A stretch of 64,000 nucleotides of DNA from Pontivivens ytuae. GTDB taxonomy: Bacteria > Pseudomonadota > Alphaproteobacteria > Rhodobacterales > Rhodobacteraceae. The translations under genes were made by a program, and so were the position numbers. The notes under the pieces were generated by a model. It made no database searches, was not told where the DNA came from, and saw nothing but the letters and a program-made list of their open reading frames with translations. Below, in pieces: positions 24,889 to 32,781 of the stretch (position 1 is its first letter; every line of letters starts with the position of its first letter). The DNA lies in contig NZ_CP064942.1 of NCBI RefSeq assembly GCF_015679265.1, forward strand, positions 2,522,001 through 2,586,000. Reading direction: 5' to 3'.

Positions 24889-25301
24889 TCGACGCGGACG
24901 CGCTGGCGGACCTGCATGCCCGCTGCTTCACCGACGGCCCGCGCCCGTGGACGGCGCGTGAGTTCGCCGATTTCGACGCGGCGCCGGAGGCGCTGATCCT
25001 GACCGCACCCGGTGCGCTCGCCGTAGCCCAGCAGGCGGGGGACGAGGCCGAACTGCTCACCATCGCCGTCGCCCCGGAAGCCCGCGGCCAGGGCCGCGCC
25101 ACCGGCCTGCTCGCCGACATGATGGCGGAGCTCGCCCGGCGCGGTGCGCGCTTCCTGTTCCTGGAGGTCGCTGCGGACAACGCGGCCGCGCGCGCACTCT
25201 ATGCCAGCGCGAGCTTCACCCTGTCGGGCCAGCGCAAGGGCTACTACCGCCGCGGCGATGGCCGCCGGGTAGATGCCCTGGTCCTCTCGCGCCACCTCTA
25301 G
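24885..25301 (+). CDS. rimI: RimI-like GNAT N-acetyltransferase
   Basis: 138 aa. The GNAT acetyl-CoA loop is IAVAPEARGQGRATGLL, followed by FLEVAADNAAARALYASASF and the RKGYYRR segment typical of RimI. It is coupled to tsaB by ATGA overlap, the usual alphaproteobacterial arrangement. It is expected to acetylate ribosomal S18 or other protein N-termini. Confidence 0.87.
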   Translation: MIDADALADLHARCFTDGPRPWTAREFADFDAAPEALILTAPGALAVAQQAGDEAELLTIAVAPEARGQGRATGLLADMMAELARRGARFLFLEVAADNAAARALYASASFTLSGQRKGYYRRGDGRRVDALVLSRHL

Positions 25302-25402
25302 CCCATCACTCTCTTCAAATACGCAAAAGCCCCCTCCGCCACGTCAGGGCTGACTTTGCCGCGGGGGCGCTCCACCCTGCGGGAAAACGAAGTGAGGGGC
25401 CC

Positions 25403-27133
25403 ATGCCGAACATTCTGGATCCGCGCGACATCTCGTTCCTGCTCTACGATCTGCTGGGGCTCGAGGCGCTGCTGGAGGCGACAGGCCATGATCGCGCGAC
25501 GGCGGATGGCATCCTCGCGACGGCGGAGCGGATGGCCGAGGAGCTGTTCCAGCCCTTCGCCGCCAAGGCCGATGCGGAGGAACCGCGCTTCGACGGCACG
25601 CGCGTCCACCTGATCCCGGAGACGGAACCGGCTCTGAAGGCCTATGCCGAGGCGGGCTTCCCGGCGGCGGGATTTGCCGAAGCCGACGGCGGGATGGGGC
25701 TGCCCTACCTGCTGTGCCAGGCGGCGGCGGGGTGGTTCACGGCGGCCAATGTGGGCTTTGCGGCCTATCCCTTCCTTGCGCAGGCGGCGGGCAACCTGCT
25801 CGCGGCCTACGGGACGGAGGAGCAGAAGGCGAAGTATCTCGCACCGATCGTCGAGGGGCGCTTCTTCGGCACCATGTGCCTCAGCGAGCCGCAGGCGGGC
25901 TCGTCGCTCGCCGATATCCGCACACGGGCCGAGCCGCAGGAGGACGGGAGCTATCGGCTCTTCGGCGACAAGATGTGGATCTCGGGCGGGGCGCACGAGA
26001 TGGGGGAGAACATCGTTCACCTGGTGCTCGCCAAGATCCCCGGCGGGCCGGCGGGGACCAAGGGGATCTCGCTCTTCCTCGTGCCGAAGGTGCTGGAGGA
26101 CGGCACGCTCAACGACGTCCGGCTGGCCGGTCTCAACCACAAGATGGGCTACCGCGGTGCCACGAACTGTGCGCTGAACTTCGGGGAAGAGGGCGGGGCG
26201 GTCGGCTATCTGGTCGGTGAGCCGCACCGCGGCCTCGCCGTGATGTTCCACATGATGAACGAGGCGCGGATCGGCGTGGGGCAGGGCGCGGCGGTGTTGG
26301 GTGTCTCGGGCTACCTCCACGCACTCGACTACGCGAAGGAGCGGACGCAGGGCCGCGACGTGACCGAGCGCGATGTGACAACGCCCATGGTGCCGATCAT
26401 CGAGCATGCGGACGTGCGGCGGCAACTGATGCAGGCGAAGAGCTATGCGGAGGGAGCACTCGCGCTCTGCCTTTACGCCGCGAGCCTCGTGGATCGGGAG
26501 AAGGCGGGGGATGCGGCTGCCACGCAGTTGCTGGCGATCCTGACCCCGATCGTGAAGTCCTGGCCCTCGGAATTCGCCCTGCGCGCCAATGACATCGCGA
26601 TCCAGGTGCACGGCGGCTACGGCTACACGCGGGACTACCCGGTGGAGCGGCTCTACCGCGACAACCGTCTCAACCCGATCCATGAAGGGACGAAGGGCAT
26701 CCAGGGGATGGACCTGCTCGGCCGCAAGGTGGTGCAGGATGGTGGCGCGCCGCTCCGGGCGCTGCTGGCCGAGATCGGGGCGACGCTCAAGGCCGCCGAA
26801 GCAATGCCGGAAGAGCGCGATGCGCTGGCGGCGTTGGTGGGTCGGGTCGGCGAGGTCACGATGGGGATGGCGGCGACGGCGGCGCAGGATCCGAAGGGGT
26901 ATCTGGCGAACGCGACGGTCTATCTCGACATGCTGGGGCACGTCGTCGTCGGTTGGATGTGGCTGCGCATGGCGCTGGCCGCCGAGAGCCATCCGGATGC
27001 CGATTTCGCGGCAGGGAAGAGGGCGGCTTGTCGCTATTTCTTCCGCTACGAGCTGCCGGCGACGGGGCCGTGGCTCGACCTGCTGGCGGCGCAGGATCGT
27101 ACCTGTCTGGAGGCCGAGGCCTCTTGGTTCTGA
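25403..27133 (+). CDS. Acyl-CoA dehydrogenase, DmdC-like long form
   Basis: 576 aa, longer than short-chain dehydrogenases and matching the DmdC/AidB-like group with an extra C-terminal domain. FAD and substrate motifs are MCLSEPQAGSSLADI and WISGGAH, and the catalytic Glu is in NPIHEGTKGIQGMDLLGRK. DmdC oxidises 3-methylmercaptopropionyl-CoA in DMSP demethylation; no dmdB or dmdD is adjacent, so the substrate stays open. GTGAGGGG precedes the ATG. Confidence 0.85.
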   Translation: MPNILDPRDISFLLYDLLGLEALLEATGHDRATADGILATAERMAEELFQPFAAKADAEEPRFDGTRVHLIPETEPALKAYAEAGFPAAGFAEADGGMGLPYLLCQAAAGWFTAANVGFAAYPFLAQAAGNLLAAYGTEEQKAKYLAPIVEGRFFGTMCLSEPQAGSSLADIRTRAEPQEDGSYRLFGDKMWISGGAHEMGENIVHLVLAKIPGGPAGTKGISLFLVPKVLEDGTLNDVRLAGLNHKMGYRGATNCALNFGEEGGAVGYLVGEPHRGLAVMFHMMNEARIGVGQGAAVLGVSGYLHALDYAKERTQGRDVTERDVTTPMVPIIEHADVRRQLMQAKSYAEGALALCLYAASLVDREKAGDAAATQLLAILTPIVKSWPSEFALRANDIAIQVHGGYGYTRDYPVERLYRDNRLNPIHEGTKGIQGMDLLGRKVVQDGGAPLRALLAEIGATLKAAEAMPEERDALAALVGRVGEVTMGMAATAAQDPKGYLANATVYLDMLGHVVVGWMWLRMALAAESHPDADFAAGKRAACRYFFRYELPATGPWLDLLAAQDRTCLEAEASWF

Positions 27134-27233
27134 TATCCGCACTCGAGCAGTGTGTGGAGGGCGGCGCACGACCTTGGGTGGGCGCTTCCTGACGGCGCCG
27201 CAAGTCACCGTCGTAGCCAGGCGAGTTTCGGTT

Positions 27234-27305
27234 CGACGGTTTGAACCGTCGCAAGAGCGCCCTCCCGTGGGGAGGGTCGGGCGCTGCCCGGCCTCTCAGC
27301 CGGGC
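27234..27305. terminator. Cluster of three hairpins between convergent genes
   Basis: Three inverted repeats follow one another: CGACGGTT-TG-AACCGTCG (27234-27251), a nested AGCGCCC/GGGCGCT with inner CCCTCCC/GGGAGGG (27256-27285), and GCCCGGC-CTCTCA-GCCGGGC (27286-27305). They lie between the 3' ends of two convergent genes and could end transcription both ways, though no T-tract is present. Confidence 0.5.
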
Positions 27306-27327
27306 GGAAGGGGGCTTCGATGCGCCT

Positions 27328-27738
27328 TCAGCCCCCCGTCGGCAGCGTCTCGAAGCAGGGGACGTCGTCGGCGACGATATGGAAGGGCTGCCGATCCTCC
27401 ATGAAGATTGCAGCCTTCGGTCCGCCGAAGGCCGCCGGATCGTCCAGTGTTCCCACCTTCAGCACCACACCGTTGAGATCGGGACGGCGGGTTGTGATGT
27501 GTGTCCCGCACGTCTCACAGAACTCGCGGGTCACCGGCTGCTCCAGATCCGGGCGGGCGAAGCGCTTCGGCGCGCCTGTCACATAGGCGAACCCGTCCGG
27601 CGGCAGCACCATGAAGTAGTTCGGCCCGCCGCCCGCGATGTGCTGGCAGGCGCGGCAGTGGCACTGCGCCTTGAAGAGCGGCCGGCCCGTCACCTCGTAG
27701 CGCAGCGCGCCGCAATAGCATCCGCCTGTCATCGTCAT
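27328..27738 (-). CDS. GFA/CENP-V family zinc protein
   Basis: 136 aa. Zinc-binding Cys sets of the family are GGCYCGALRYEV, CHCRACQ and FCETCGTH. These proteins are annotated as glutathione-dependent formaldehyde-activating-like, but most lack a proven reaction. The start at 27738 is preceded by GGAGGA-like sequence on the minus strand; the gene stands alone and is divergent from pyc. Confidence 0.87.
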   Translation of the reverse strand: MTMTGGCYCGALRYEVTGRPLFKAQCHCRACQHIAGGGPNYFMVLPPDGFAYVTGAPKRFARPDLEQPVTREFCETCGTHITTRRPDLNGVVLKVGTLDDPAAFGGPKAAIFMEDRQPFHIVADDVPCFETLPTGG

Positions 27739-27846
27739 CTGCCATCCTCCCCGAACCGTGCAGCTACCCGCTATTGCGTATTGTGACGCAATTGTGCGGT
27801 TGCTAACACTCACGGCGACGCGACCCCCGGCCCGGAGGGACTTTCC

Positions 27847-30800
27847 ATGCCCGAATTCCAGAAGATCCTGATCGCCAACCGTGGCGAGATTGCCATCCGC
27901 ATCATGCGTGCGGCCAACGAGCTGGGAAAGAGGACCGTCGCCGTCTTCGCCGAGGAGGACAAGCTGGGCCTGCACCGCTTCAAGGCGGACGAGGCCTACC
28001 AGATCGGCGAGGGGCTGGGGCCGGTGGCGGCCTATCTTTCGATCGAGGAGATCATCCGGGTCGCCAAGCTGTCCGGCGCGGACGCGATCCATCCGGGTTA
28101 CGGCCTGCTCAGCGAGAACCCCGATTTCGTCGATGCCTGCGTCGCGGCCGGGATCACCTTCATCGGTCCGAAGGCGGAGACGATGAGGGCGCTGGGCGAC
28201 AAGGCCTCCGCCCGCCGCGTGGCGGTCGAGGCGGGCGTGCCCGTGGTGCCCGCGACCGAGGTGCTGCCCGACGACATGGACGAGGTGCGCAGGATGGCCG
28301 ACGCGGTCGGCTATCCCTTCATGCTCAAGGCGAGCTGGGGCGGCGGCGGCCGGGGCATGCGCCCGATCATGAAGCCCGAGGAGCTGGAGGACATGGTCCT
28401 CGCCGGTCGGCGCGAGGCGGAGGCGGCCTTCGGCAACGGAGAGGGTTACCTCGAAAAGCTCGTGCAGAACGCGCGGCATGTCGAGGTGCAGATCCTCGGC
28501 GACAAGCACGGCAACATCTATCACCTCTACGAGCGGGATTGCTCCGTGCAGCGCCGCAACCAGAAGGTCGTGGAGCGCGCGCCCGCGCCATACCTGTCGC
28601 CGACCCAGCGCGAGCAGCTTTGCGAGCTCGGCCGGAAGATCTGCGCCCACGTGAACTACGAGTGCGCGGGCACGGTCGAGTTCCTGATGGACATGGATTC
28701 GGGCGATTTCTACTTCATCGAGGTGAACCCGCGGGTGCAGGTCGAGCATACGGTGACCGAGGAAGTCACCGGCATCGACATCGTCCGCGCCCAGATCCTG
28801 ATCGCGGAAGGAAAGAGCCTGACCGAGGCGACGGGCGTCGCGAGCCAGTATGACGTGAAGCTCGACGGGCACGCCCTGCAGTGCCGGGTCACGACCGAGG
28901 ATCCGCAGAACAACTTCATCCCCGATTACGGCCGCATCACCACCTATCGTTCGGCCACGGGCATGGGCATTCGCCTGGACGGCGGCACCGCCTATTCGGG
29001 TGCCGTCATCACCCGCTTCTACGACTCGCTGCTGACCAAGGTGACGGCCTGGGCGCCGACGCCGGATGCGGCGATCAGCCGGATGGACCGGGCGTTGCGG
29101 GAGTTCCGGATCCGCGGTGTGGCGACGAACATCGCCTTCGTCGAGAACCTGCTGAAGCACCCGACCTTCCTCAACAACACCTACACGACGAAGTTCATCG
29201 ACACGACGCCGGAGCTCTTCGACTTCCGCAGGCGGCGGGACCGGGCGACGAAGCTCCTGAACTACATCGCCGACATCACGGTGAACGGGCATCCCGATGT
29301 GGAGGGGCGGCCGAAGCCGTCAGCCCACGCGAAGCTGCCCAAGGCGCCGCGGCAGCGGGCGGAGACGGCACCCAAGGGCACGCGTCAGATCCTCGACGAG
29401 CATGGGCCCAAGGCGGTCGCGGACTGGATGCTCGACCAGAAGCGGCTGCTGCTCACCGACACGACGATGCGCGACGGGCACCAGTCGCTGCTGGCCACCC
29501 GGATGCGCTCCGCCGACATGATCGCGATCGCGCCGACCTATGCGCATGAGCTCTCCGGCCTGTTCTCGGTCGAGTGCTGGGGCGGGGCGACCTTCGACGT
29601 GGCCTATCGCTTCCTGCAGGAATGCCCTTGGCAGCGCTTGCGCGACATCCGCGAGCGGATGCCCAACATCATGACGCAGATGCTGCTGCGCGCCTCGAAC
29701 GGGGTCGGCTACACCAACTACCCCGACAACGTGGTGCAGTTCTTCGTCAAGCAGGCCGCGGAGTCCGGCGTGGACGTGTTCCGCGTCTTCGACAGCCTCA
29801 ACTGGGTCGAGAACATGCGGGTCGCCATGGACGCGGTGATCGAGAACGGGAAGGTCTGCGAGGGGACGATCTGCTACACGGGCGACATCCTCGACCCCGA
29901 CCGGGCGAAGTACGACCTGAAATACTATGTCGACATGGGCAAGCAGCTCCGCGATGGCGGGGCGCATGTGCTGGGCGTTAAGGACATGGCGGGGCTGTTG
30001 AAGCCCGCCGGCGCCCGCGTCCTCATCAAGGCGTTGAAGGAGGAGGTGGGCCTGCCGATCCACTTCCACACGCACGATACCTCCGGCATCTCCGGCGCGA
30101 CGGTGCTCGCCGCGGCGGAGGCCGGGGTGGATGCGGCGGACGCGGCGATGGACGCGTTCTCGGGCCTCACCGCGCAGCCGCCGCTCGGCTCCATCGTCGA
30201 GGCGCTGGAGAATACGGAGCGTGCCACCGGCCTCGACCGCGCGTCGCTGCGGCGGGTCAGCGAGTACTGGGAGGACGTGCGCGAGCAGTACGCCGCCTTC
30301 GAGACCACGATGAAGTCGGGCTCCTCCGAGGTCTGGCTGCACGAGATGCCGGGCGGCCAGTTCACCAACCTCAAGGCGCAGGCGCGCTCGCTGGGGCTGG
30401 AGGAGCGCTGGCACGAGGTGGCCCAGGCCTATGCCGACGCCAACCAGATGTTCGGCGACATCGTGAAGGTGACGCCGTCCTCCAAGGTCGTGGGCGACAT
30501 GGCGCTGATGATGGTGAGCCAGGGCCTGACCCGGGCCGATGTGGAGGATCCCAAGAAGGACGTCGCCTTCCCCGATTCCGTCATCGACATGCTGCGCGGC
30601 AATCTCGGCCAGCCGCCGGGCGGGTGGCCGAAGCCGCTGGTCAAGAAGGTGCTGAAGGGCGAGAAGCCCTCGACCGACCGGCCGGGCGCCCATCTGCCGC
30701 CCGTCGATCTGGAGGCGACGCGCAAGGACCTCTCCGAACAGCTCAACGGCTGGAATGTCGATGACGAGGATCTGAACGGCTACCTGATGTATCCGAAGGT

Positions 30801-31290
30801 GTTCCTCGACTACATGGGCCGCCACCGCGACTACGGCCCGGTGCGGATCCTGCCGACCCATGTCTACTTCTACGGCATGGAACCGGGGGAGGAGATCCAG
30901 CCGGAGCTTGCCCAGGGCAAGACGCTCGTGATCCGCCTGCAGGCGATCGGCGACACGACGGAGGAGGGCGAGGTCCGCGTCTTCTTCGAACTCAACGGCC
31001 AGCCGCGGGTGATCCGGGTGCCGGACCGCAAGGCGGCGGCGGGCGTGGCGAAGCGGCCGAAGGCGGAGCTCGGCAATGCCGACCACGTGGCCGCCCCGAT
31101 GCCGGGCGTGATCGCCTCCGTTGCAGTCGCGGCGGGGCAGGAGGTGGCGGAGGGCGACCTGTTGCTCACCATCGAGGCGATGAAGATGGAGACGGCGATC
31201 CATGCCGACCGCAAGGGCACGGTGAAGGCCGTCCACGCCCCGGCGGGCAGCCAGGTCGACGCGAAGGACCTGCTCGTCGAGTTCGGCTGA
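27847..31290 (+). CDS. pyc: Pyruvate carboxylase
   Basis: 1147 aa, the normal length of single-chain pyruvate carboxylases. Biotin carboxylase comes first (FQKILIANRGEIAIRI, ASWGGGGRGMR, EVNPRVQVEHTVTEE). The carboxyltransferase follows from about 535 (LTDTTMRDGHQSLLATR, FRVFDSLNW, HFHTHDTSG). The C-terminal biotinyl domain carries EAMKMET with Lys about 1113. It makes oxaloacetate from pyruvate and bicarbonate. Confidence 0.97.
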   Translation: MPEFQKILIANRGEIAIRIMRAANELGKRTVAVFAEEDKLGLHRFKADEAYQIGEGLGPVAAYLSIEEIIRVAKLSGADAIHPGYGLLSENPDFVDACVAAGITFIGPKAETMRALGDKASARRVAVEAGVPVVPATEVLPDDMDEVRRMADAVGYPFMLKASWGGGGRGMRPIMKPEELEDMVLAGRREAEAAFGNGEGYLEKLVQNARHVEVQILGDKHGNIYHLYERDCSVQRRNQKVVERAPAPYLSPTQREQLCELGRKICAHVNYECAGTVEFLMDMDSGDFYFIEVNPRVQVEHTVTEEVTGIDIVRAQILIAEGKSLTEATGVASQYDVKLDGHALQCRVTTEDPQNNFIPDYGRITTYRSATGMGIRLDGGTAYSGAVITRFYDSLLTKVTAWAPTPDAAISRMDRALREFRIRGVATNIAFVENLLKHPTFLNNTYTTKFIDTTPELFDFRRRRDRATKLLNYIADITVNGHPDVEGRPKPSAHAKLPKAPRQRAETAPKGTRQILDEHGPKAVADWMLDQKRLLLTDTTMRDGHQSLLATRMRSADMIAIAPTYAHELSGLFSVECWGGATFDVAYRFLQECPWQRLRDIRERMPNIMTQMLLRASNGVGYTNYPDNVVQFFVKQAAESGVDVFRVFDSLNWVENMRVAMDAVIENGKVCEGTICYTGDILDPDRAKYDLKYYVDMGKQLRDGGAHVLGVKDMAGLLKPAGARVLIKALKEEVGLPIHFHTHDTSGISGATVLAAAEAGVDAADAAMDAFSGLTAQPPLGSIVEALENTERATGLDRASLRRVSEYWEDVREQYAAFETTMKSGSSEVWLHEMPGGQFTNLKAQARSLGLEERWHEVAQAYADANQMFGDIVKVTPSSKVVGDMALMMVSQGLTRADVEDPKKDVAFPDSVIDMLRGNLGQPPGGWPKPLVKKVLKGEKPSTDRPGAHLPPVDLEATRKDLSEQLNGWNVDDEDLNGYLMYPKVFLDYMGRHRDYGPVRILPTHVYFYGMEPGEEIQPELAQGKTLVIRLQAIGDTTEEGEVRVFFELNGQPRVIRVPDRKAAAGVAKRPKAELGNADHVAAPMPGVIASVAVAAGQEVAEGDLLLTIEAMKMETAIHADRKGTVKAVHAPAGSQVDAKDLLVEFG

Positions 31291-31295
31291 GCCCG

Positions 31296-32492
31296 CTAGC
31301 GGCGGTTGCGCAGGACAACGCCCGCGCCCGCGACGAGGAGCATGACGGCGCCGCCCAGAACGAAGGCGGCGCCGATCCCGAAAACCGCCGCCACGGCCGC
31401 GCCGATGAACGGGGCGGAGAGGAGGGCGAGCGTGTTCGCCGCCTCGCTGAGTGCTGTGACCCGGCCCATCCGATCCTCGGCCACGTTGTTTTGCAGGATC
31501 GTGCGGAACGGCACCACGGCGAGCGCGGTGGCGAAGCCGACGATCCCGAAGATGACGAGGAACACGGGGCGCGGCATCGCGGCCAGGCCGAGCTCCGCCA
31601 GTCCGATCCAGATGACAAGCACGGCTGCGACGAAAGCGCCCGCGCCGATCCAGAGGAAGGGGCGGCGCGGCTCGGGCCCCAGCGCCAGCCCGAGCGCCCC
31701 GATCACGCCGCCCGCACCGACGGAGGCGAGCGCAAGACCCAGATCGGTCGGGGTGAAGCCGAGGCTGCGGATCAGAGGTGCGATCAGCGTGTCGTAGAAG
31801 AACATCGCGAAGTACCCCGCGGCCATCATCAGCAGTGCGGCACGGACGATGGCGTTGCCCCGGATGTCGTTGAGCCCGGCGCGAAGGTCCTGTCCGAACG
31901 AAGGTCTGCTCTCCGCCCCCGCGCGGCCTGGCAGGTTCAGCCGAAGGGCCAGCGCTGCGGCGAGGATCGATACGGCTGCGTTCACGAGGAAGACCTCCGA
32001 CGCATCGAGCTGCAGCAACAGCGCGCCGCCGAGGGCCGGGGCCACGATCTTGGACGCCTGGTTGATCGCGTGGCTGAGACCGTTCGCGGAGGTCCGCTCC
32101 GCCGGCCCTGTCAGCACCTGGATCGCCGCCTGCTTGGCGGGGGTGAAGAAGGTGTCGACCCCGCTGCGCAGCGCGACGAGAGCCAGCAGCACCGGCCAGT
32201 CGGGCGCGAGGAACATCATGGCCGTCACGAGGCCGCGCAGTAGGTTGCTCAGGATCAGCACGCGGCGCAGGGCGACCCGGTCGACGACCACGCCGGCGAG
32301 CGGACCGAACAGCAGGTACGGTGCGCCAATGCTGACCGCTAGCAGGGCGAAGACGAAGGGCTCGGCCTGCCAGGTGAACGCCAGCAGCGCGCCGATCGCG
32401 ACGAAATCGAGCCAGTCCGCGAAATCCGCGGGCATCTGCGCGAGGAGCAGTCGGCGCAGTCCTGCGTTGCGGAGGGCGGGCGGTCGTCGCAT
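31296..32492 (-). CDS. MFS transporter
   Basis: 398 aa with about 12 hydrophobic segments, of the enterobactin-exporter/MFS_3-like group. Motif-A-like loops are GPLAGVVVDRVALRR (between helices 2 and 3) and NNVAEDRMGRVTAL. The substrate is unknown. It is convergent with pyc (5-nt gap) and divergent from clpA. Confidence 0.85.
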   Translation of the reverse strand: MRRPPALRNAGLRRLLLAQMPADFADWLDFVAIGALLAFTWQAEPFVFALLAVSIGAPYLLFGPLAGVVVDRVALRRVLILSNLLRGLVTAMMFLAPDWPVLLALVALRSGVDTFFTPAKQAAIQVLTGPAERTSANGLSHAINQASKIVAPALGGALLLQLDASEVFLVNAAVSILAAALALRLNLPGRAGAESRPSFGQDLRAGLNDIRGNAIVRAALLMMAAGYFAMFFYDTLIAPLIRSLGFTPTDLGLALASVGAGGVIGALGLALGPEPRRPFLWIGAGAFVAAVLVIWIGLAELGLAAMPRPVFLVIFGIVGFATALAVVPFRTILQNNVAEDRMGRVTALSEAANTLALLSAPFIGAAVAAVFGIGAAFVLGGAVMLLVAGAGVVLRNRR

Positions 32493-32578
32493 GGCCGGGC
32501 CACGCTAGGCGGGCTGCGCGTTCCCGAACAGGACTTTCGCGGCCCGCAGTGAGTCTTTCCCGCCTCCGGACCCCACAT

Positions 32579-32607
32579 CTTGATCCGTTAACAAATGCTC
32601 ACCATAT
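32579..32607 (+). promoter_or_regulatory. Candidate RpoH (heat-shock sigma-32) promoter of clpA
   Basis: CTTGAT at 32579-32584 and CCATAT at 32602-32607 are separated by 17 nt, close to the alphaproteobacterial RpoH pattern (CTTG, 16-18 nt, CCATAT-like). They lie about 175 nt upstream of the clpA ATG in a 289-nt divergent gap in which I see no gene. Confidence 0.5.
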
Positions 32608-32781
32608 CGGCAGTCCTGGTGATCGGGGGGCTCACTCTGCGGCAATTCCCCGCGAATTGGTGGAAAGCCCGACTTTCACCCTTGATCCGATCCCGGTGAA
32701 GCCGAAATGATGAAGGGAGCGCTTCCGTCGCGCTCGCCCGCCGTGCTCTCACGCGCGGCGGCAGACGAAAGGACCTGCGGT

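Noticed and set aside
29320..31236. 638-codon open frame antisense to pyruvate carboxylase
   Set aside because: Shadow of pyc; low-complexity Arg/His/Leu composition and no SD or homology.
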